A stretch of DNA of 64,000 nt from Candidatus Gullanella endobia (GTDB lineage: Bacteria; Pseudomonadota; Gammaproteobacteria; Enterobacterales; Enterobacteriaceae). The DNA lies in the NCBI RefSeq assembly GCF_900048035.1, contig NZ_LN999832.1, positions 124,001 through 188,000 of the forward strand. Reading direction: 5' to 3'. Below are positions 58,814 through 64,000 of the stretch, one piece after another; position 1 is the first letter of the stretch; each line of letters starts with the position of its first letter. The translations under genes and the position numbers were made by a program. The notes beneath the pieces were generated by a model that was given only the letters and a program-made list of their open reading frames with translations, did not search any database and was not told where the DNA came from.

Positions 58814-61600
58814 ATGGTTAAAATCGTAGAAAATCCAATTATTTTAGTGGATGGTTCTTTTTATCTTTATCGTGCCTATCATGCCTTTCCATCACTAATT
58901 AATAGCGCTGGAGAAACAACCGGCGCGATATATGGCGTATTGAATATGCTTAAAAGTTTACTAGTACAATATCAGCCAAGCCATGTTGCAGTTGTATTTG
59001 ATGCTAAAGGAAAAACGTTTCGTAATAGGTTATTTAAAGATTATAAATCCAATCGATCACCTATGCCAGACGATTTACAAAATCAGATAACGCCACTACA
59101 TGATATGATCAAAGCAATGGGTTTGCCGTTGGTAGTTGTTGGCGACGTTGAAGCCGACGATGTTATTGGAACACTAGCGCTATCAGCAGCGCGTAATGGT
59201 CATGATGTTCTGATAAGTACCGGCGATAAAGATATGGCACAGCTAGTATCATCTAAAATTACTCTAACTAATGCTATATCTAATACTATTTTTGGTCCAG
59301 AGGAAATAAAGATAAAATTCGGTGTACCACCGGAGCTTATTATTGATTATCTTTCATTAGTTGGAGATAACTCAGATAATATTCCTGGTGTTCCAGGGAT
59401 AGGTGAGAAAACTGCACTGGCATTATTACAGGGATTAGGTGGGTTAGAAGTCTTGTATAACCAACTTGATATAATTAGTACACTAAACTTCCGCGGCGCT
59501 AAAACTATAGCTATTAAACTAGAGAAATACCGCGAGGTAGCTTTTCTTTCCTATCAATTAGCAACCATTAAAACTGATGTATTGTTAGATTTAACTTATG
59601 ATAAATTAAGAGTAAAGAAATACGAATCTGAAGGATTAATGCTATTGTTTCAGCGTTATGAATTTAAACGTTGGCTAAGCGATTTAAAAGTAGGAAAATG
59701 GTTACAGGAGTATAAAAATACTGCTGTTCAGCCATTACTATTTAGTGCACCTCGATTAGTACCAAACAAACATTTAACAAAAACATTGTCGAAGTGCAGT
59801 TATATTATTATTAATACTATATCAACTTTAGAGATGTGGATTAATGCAATTCGTCAAGCTGGTTTTTTTGCTTTTAATATATCAACTGATAGACTAGATA
59901 TATTTATTACTAATCTGATAGGTTTGTGTTTTTCTATAAAACCTAATGAGGCTGCCTATCTTCCGATAGGACATAATTATTTAAATGCGCCGAGTCAACT
60001 GGATTGCAAAACTGTTCTAACAGCATTGAAACCAATTTTAGAAGATCCTACTATTACTAAAATTAGTCAAAATCTTAAATTTGATTGTAGAATTTTAAAA
60101 CGATACAATATTAATTTATCTGGTACTTTGTTTGATACTATGCTGGAATCTTATGTATTAGACAGCGTCGCTGGCCGTCACGATATAGAAAGCTTATCAA
60201 AGCGATTTTTACAATATACTATCGTAAACTCTAATAAAATATTAGGTAAAAATCGAAATCAACTAGTATTTGATCAAATATCAATAGAACAAGCAGCACT
60301 TTATTCTGCCGAAAACGTTGATATAACTCTCCGTTTACATCAAAAAATATGGCCACGTATTAATCAGATACCTAATCTGAAAAAGATATTTGAAGAAATC
60401 GAAATACCATTAGTTCCAATTCTATTACGCATAGAACAAAACGGCGTGCTAATAGATAAATCAGTTCTTACTGCATATTCAGTAGAACTAAAAAAATGTT
60501 TAGAAGAACTCAAAGCGAAAGCTCATCAATTAGCGGAGGAATCGTTTAATCTTTCTTCTATTAAACAAATACGAGCAATTTTATATAAAAAGCAGAAATT
60601 ACCAGTACTAAAAAAAACTCCCAGAGGTGCTCCTTCTAGCAATGAAGGAGTATTAACTGAGTTAGCATCAAACTATCCACTACCGAAACTAATTTTAGAA
60701 TATCGTAGCCTAGTTAAGCTTAAATCTAGCTATACTGATAAACTTCCAAAAATGATTCACTCCTTTTCGAATCGAATACATACCTCCTATCATCAGGCAA
60801 TCACTTCTACTGGACGACTATCCTCAAGTAATCCTAACCTACAGAATATTCCAGCACAAAATAATACAGGTCAACGAATCCGGAAGGCATTTATTGCACC
60901 ACCAGATAAAATTATCATGACAGCAGATTATTCTCAGATTGAATTGCGTATTATGGCGCATCTCTCACGCGATCCTGGATTACTAAATGCCTTCGCTACT
61001 GAAACAGATATTCATTGCGCTACTGCCGCTGAAATATTTAATATTCCGCTGGAAAAAGTAACACAAAATCAGCGCCGTAGTGCAAAAACTATTAATTTTG
61101 GCTTAATTTATGGTATGAGTATTTTCGGTTTAGCACGTCAGTTATCAGTTTCTCCATCGGATGCAAAAAAATATATGAATCTTTATTTTGATCGTTATTC
61201 TGGTGTTTTAGAATATATGGAACGTATCCGAAAACACGCTAGAGATTTGGGTTATGTTGAAACTCTAGATGGCCGTCGGCTGTATTTACCAAATATTCAC
61301 TCGAGAAATAGTGTACTAAAAAAAAGCGCGGAGCGAGCTGCTATTAATGCTCCGATGCAAGGAACTGCCGCTGATATTATTAAGCGAGCGATGATTATAA
61401 TTGATAATTGGCTACAAAAGGAAGCACCACCTATCCATATGATTATGCAAGTACATGATGAAATAGTATTCGAAGTACAGCGTACTATACTTGAAAGTGC
61501 CAAAATACAAATTAAAGAATTAATGGAAAGTTGTTTTAGATTAGATATACCACTTCATGTAAAAATTGGTATCGGAGAAAATTGGAGTCAAGCTCACTAA
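58814..61600 (+). CDS. polA: DNA polymerase I, proofreading site damaged
   Basis: Fills gaps and removes primers. At 928 residues it has the same length and numbering as E. coli. The 5'-nuclease domain (1-320) is intact: VDGSFYLYRAYHAF, VEADDVIGT, STGDKDMAQL, GDNSDNIPGVPGIGEKTA. The polymerase domain is intact: ADYSQIELRIMAHLSRD (D705), RRSAKTINFGLIYGMS (O helix, 754-769), MIMQVHDEIVFEV (D882). In the middle 3'-5' exonuclease domain three of the four metal-binding acids are replaced: D355 is N, E357 is S and D501 is N; D424 stays. Proofreading by this enzyme is therefore very probably dead. Confidence 0.97.
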   Translation: MVKIVENPIILVDGSFYLYRAYHAFPSLINSAGETTGAIYGVLNMLKSLLVQYQPSHVAVVFDAKGKTFRNRLFKDYKSNRSPMPDDLQNQITPLHDMIKAMGLPLVVVGDVEADDVIGTLALSAARNGHDVLISTGDKDMAQLVSSKITLTNAISNTIFGPEEIKIKFGVPPELIIDYLSLVGDNSDNIPGVPGIGEKTALALLQGLGGLEVLYNQLDIISTLNFRGAKTIAIKLEKYREVAFLSYQLATIKTDVLLDLTYDKLRVKKYESEGLMLLFQRYEFKRWLSDLKVGKWLQEYKNTAVQPLLFSAPRLVPNKHLTKTLSKCSYIIINTISTLEMWINAIRQAGFFAFNISTDRLDIFITNLIGLCFSIKPNEAAYLPIGHNYLNAPSQLDCKTVLTALKPILEDPTITKISQNLKFDCRILKRYNINLSGTLFDTMLESYVLDSVAGRHDIESLSKRFLQYTIVNSNKILGKNRNQLVFDQISIEQAALYSAENVDITLRLHQKIWPRINQIPNLKKIFEEIEIPLVPILLRIEQNGVLIDKSVLTAYSVELKKCLEELKAKAHQLAEESFNLSSIKQIRAILYKKQKLPVLKKTPRGAPSSNEGVLTELASNYPLPKLILEYRSLVKLKSSYTDKLPKMIHSFSNRIHTSYHQAITSTGRLSSSNPNLQNIPAQNNTGQRIRKAFIAPPDKIIMTADYSQIELRIMAHLSRDPGLLNAFATETDIHCATAAEIFNIPLEKVTQNQRRSAKTINFGLIYGMSIFGLARQLSVSPSDAKKYMNLYFDRYSGVLEYMERIRKHARDLGYVETLDGRRLYLPNIHSRNSVLKKSAERAAINAPMQGTAADIIKRAMIIIDNWLQKEAPPIHMIMQVHDEIVFEVQRTILESAKIQIKELMESCFRLDIPLHVKIGIGENWSQAH

Positions 61601-61721
61601 ATAATAAATAAGCAAGTATTTTAATAAATCTATATCAGAATATGATATAGATTCTAAATATAAATAAGTATTTTAAAAGATTTTTTCTCTATTAATAGAA
61701 CTAAATAATTTTAAAATATAC
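61601..61721. other. Spacer between polA and the Spot 42-like relic
   Basis: A short AT-rich spacer. No promoter was picked with confidence. Confidence 0.4.
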
Positions 61722-61805
61722 TATATAACAAATATCTTCTATCTTTTAAGCTCTTTAATTTATTTTAATAGCTAGATATTTTATTGGTACCAATAAAATA
61801 CTGAA
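61722..61805 (+). ncRNA. spf: Spot 42-like small RNA, probably decayed
   Basis: In E. coli spf lies between polA and yihA, and this stretch does too. ttctatcttt (61737-61746) is the same as in Spot 42, the next 20 bases agree at most positions, and gctagatatttta (61771-61783) matches GCTGAATATTTTA at 11 of 13 after a 6-base deletion. The GC-rich terminator stem has been replaced by the AT palindrome tattttattggt/accaataaaata with no T-run. Spot 42 represses sugar-use mRNAs with Hfq; a function here is doubtful. Confidence 0.6.
61777..61800. repeat. 24-nt perfect palindrome
   Basis: tattttattggt joined to accaataaaata without a loop. It overlaps the 3' end of the Spot 42-like relic, where the E. 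coli RNA has its terminator hairpin. Confidence 0.85.
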
Positions 61806-61995
61806 TTATAGACAGTTTTATAATTGCTATAAAATATTATTTAGTTATGATAATTTTAATCCTATAAAACGAAAGTGTAATTATTGCTATTTGCTAATTA
61901 AATTAGATTAATACTGCATTAAGTTGTAATATCATTGATTAGTTTTATTAGAGTTATTACTACTTATACAGGACATTAAACTTAGAAGTAGTGAT
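61806..61995. other. Non-coding gap downstream of engB
   Basis: Nothing was recognised between the RNA relic and the engB stop codon. Confidence 0.4.
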
Positions 61996-62622
61996 TTATA
62001 GTTTTCTAGAATGATATTGAATATGAGTAAACCAATCGTTTAATTTTTGTTTTAGTTTATTTATTCCTATTTTTTTTAGTGATGAAAAAATCTCAACCTG
62101 AATATCGCCTATAAAGCTCAGTACTATTTTACGCACTTGATTTAACTGAGTTTTACATGCAAAAGAAGATAACTTATCAGATTTAGTAAGTAAAATTAAT
62201 ACTGGAATATTAATATCTATCGCTAATTGAACTATTTTCTGATCGAGATCTTTCATCGGATAACGAATATCCATTAGTATTACTAGTCCTTTAAGATTTT
62301 TACGCATTTTCAAGTATTTGACTAGGACATAATGCCAATTTCGTTTTAATTTTTGAGGTACTTTAGCATAACCATAACCTGGTAGATCTATTAGTCGAAT
62401 ACCGGATTTTACTTCAAATATGTTTATTAACTGAGTACATCCTGGAATTTTACTAGTTCTAGCTAGATTTTTTTTATTAGTTAAGGCGTTGATTGCACTA
62501 GATTTTCCAGCGTTAGATCGCCCCGAGAAAGCAATTTCAATCCCACTATCACTTGGAAAAGAGTGAATGTCTGTTTTACTAGATACAAAATGAGTTAACT
62601 GATAATTATAAAATTTTTTCAA
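61996..62622 (-). CDS. engB: Ribosome biogenesis GTPase EngB (YihA/YsxC)
   Basis: A GTPase needed for late assembly of the 50S subunit. The 208 residues (210 in E. coli) carry all G motifs: G1 [10 protein letters not shown] near 34-43, the switch segment [12 protein letters not shown]3 [11 protein letters not shown] near 80, G4 LLTKSDKL near 140 and G5 FSSLKK near 176. The start [18 protein letters not shown] fits the family. Its place facing polA across the spf locus is that of E. coli. Confidence 0.96.
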   Translation of the reverse strand: MKKFYNYQLTHFVSSKTDIHSFPSDSGIEIAFSGRSNAGKSSAINALTNKKNLARTSKIPGCTQLINIFEVKSGIRLIDLPGYGYAKVPQKLKRNWHYVLVKYLKMRKNLKGLVILMDIRYPMKDLDQKIVQLAIDINIPVLILLTKSDKLSSFACKTQLNQVRKIVLSFIGDIQVEIFSSLKKIGINKLKQKLNDWFTHIQYHSRKL

Positions 62623-64000
62623 AGTATTCTATCTCTTGATTGAAGTTAATATACTAATAGTAACTATAATAGCTATTATCCGGAATTTATTTTTAGACTT
62701 ATTCTTAGCATAAGGGTATATGTTATTTTATAATTTTATAATAAATTCTGCTAAGATAATAAAAATAATTACCATTGTCTAAGAGAAAATATTATTCATT
62801 TTTTAGACTAATATGTAAAAGTTTTATAAAGCTTTTACTGTAAGTAAAAGAAATAGTAAAAAACCTAAAATGGTTAAATTTCGATCGAGTAATGAAATAA
62901 TAAGTAGTAAAAACACCAATTTGGTAGTAATAAATTTATGATGATAACATTGTAAATAAGAATAGTAATATAACAAAAAATCGACTTTTAAGATTGAGGT
63001 TTTTATCGGTATAGATCATCTTGTTAAGAAAAATGATAAACTAATATTGAAGTTAATAGTATGTTAACTAAATCTATTTAATATTAAACTTTTTTATAAT
63101 TAATATTATTAAAATTATTATGTTTAAAGTTATAATTTTAGACGAATCTATTACGATAATGTAAAATTACAAGATTATGACCTTATCATGTAAGGTATAG
63201 CGTTAAATTATGAACATAATTTCACTTCGTAATTTCAGTAAATCTATGATTTTAATTTTTCTTAATAACTTTATCATTAAAATATACTATATTACTCTAT
63301 AATTACTTATTGAAAAATTTAGAAAAAGATATCACTATCTAATAGTGAACTAGTTAATGATAATTAATATAGGTATATTGAAGTAACTTACTAAAGATTA
63401 TCTGCTTATAAAATATCTATTTTTTATAAACAGTCATAAAACTTAATTCCTAAATAATATGAATAATTCTTTTTCGTTATCAAATAAAACAAATGTCATA
63501 GAGGTGATCAAAATGATAATTATTTCAATGTATTAATAAATAGATTATATAGCTACTATCAATATTTTTTAGGATATACAAAAAAAGATAACTACATTTA
63601 ATTTAAATATTATATACTTGATGAGTATTTTCAATATAAGTTTTTCTTTACATAAATAAAAATACTAATAAGTATAATATATAATTTATATTCATTACGG
63701 TTAATACATTTCTATAGAATAGAAAAATTAAAGCGATTTCTTCCTCTCTAATGCAGATTTTTCTTTTTTTTAATATATAATTCTATGTAATAGAGTTATA
63801 AGTTTTATATTCATAGCGATAATAATAAGTGCATCTAGTTTAAAAAAAGAAATAACCTATTAAAACAGTAAAACTAGCTATCCAGTAGTCTATTTAATAG
63901 AATAGATTTATATCTAATATATATATTTCTGATTTTATATAACATATAAAATTGATCTAATTGAGATATTTAAAATAACTTTTTAACTAATGTACTAACT
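62623..64000. other. 1.4 kb decayed DNA at the right edge
   Basis: E. coli has the CsrC RNA, yihI and hemN beyond engB. No GGA-rich CsrC-like sequence or hemN piece was seen. Frames are short and AT-driven. Confidence 0.55.

Noticed and set aside
62850-62960. Lysine/serine-rich plus-strand frame recalling the YihI N-terminus
   Set aside because: Low-complexity K/S/N residues are expected from AT-rich DNA; no specific motif of YihI is seen.

Overview
The window looks like a piece of the chromosome of a long-resident insect endosymbiont descended from Enterobacterales. Every recognisable protein aligns best, from memory, with its Escherichia coli counterpart and keeps close to its length. The DNA is extremely AT-rich, and only about 28 kb of the 64 kb (roughly 44%) is intact coding sequence, by my own addition. 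The rest is decayed DNA. No insertion sequence, phage gene, CRISPR array, toxin or secretion cluster was seen. The mix of low GC, about one gene per 2 kb and no mobile DNA would fit a Sodalis-allied mealybug symbiont of the 'Ca. Gullanella' type. Some Serratia symbiotica lineages would also fit. The host cannot be read from the sequence.

Layout. From tilS (left edge) to tRNA-Arg at 56.9 kb the gene order and strands follow the E. coli map from about 4.5 to 12.5 minutes, with most genes deleted: tilS, proS, tRNA-Asp, gloB, rnhA/dnaQ, tRNA-Thr(CGT), queA-tgt-yajC, ribH-nusB-pgpA, dxs, clpP-clpX-lon-ppiD, queC, 4.5S RNA, dnaX-ybaB-recR, adk, hemH, lpxH, cysS, folD, tRNA-Arg(TCT). Next comes a jump to polA and engB, which lie far away in E. 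coli, so a rearrangement joint should lie between 56,971 and 58,813.

Functions kept are mostly information processing and cell maintenance: replication and repair (dnaQ, dnaX, recR, polA, rnhA), translation and tRNA modification (proS, cysS, tilS, queA, tgt, queC, engB), proteolysis and folding (clpXP, lon, ppiD), protein targeting (4.5S RNA, yajC), and single steps of lipid A, phospholipid, isoprenoid, heme, folate, flavin and nucleotide metabolism.

The main result of reading the 'empty' DNA is that several missing neighbours can still be seen as stop-ridden relics exactly where the E. coli map predicts them: secD, ribD, thiL, ispA, hupB, ppiB, perhaps purE, a 5S rRNA piece, and a Spot 42-like RNA between polA and engB. 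Other points of note are: a DNA polymerase I whose proofreading site has lost three of its four catalytic carboxylates; frameshift-prone A-runs in dnaX that could still give tau and gamma; a preserved heat-shock promoter before lon; and a set of long, perfect AT-rich hairpins in non-coding DNA that chance cannot easily explain. I found no new multi-gene system.
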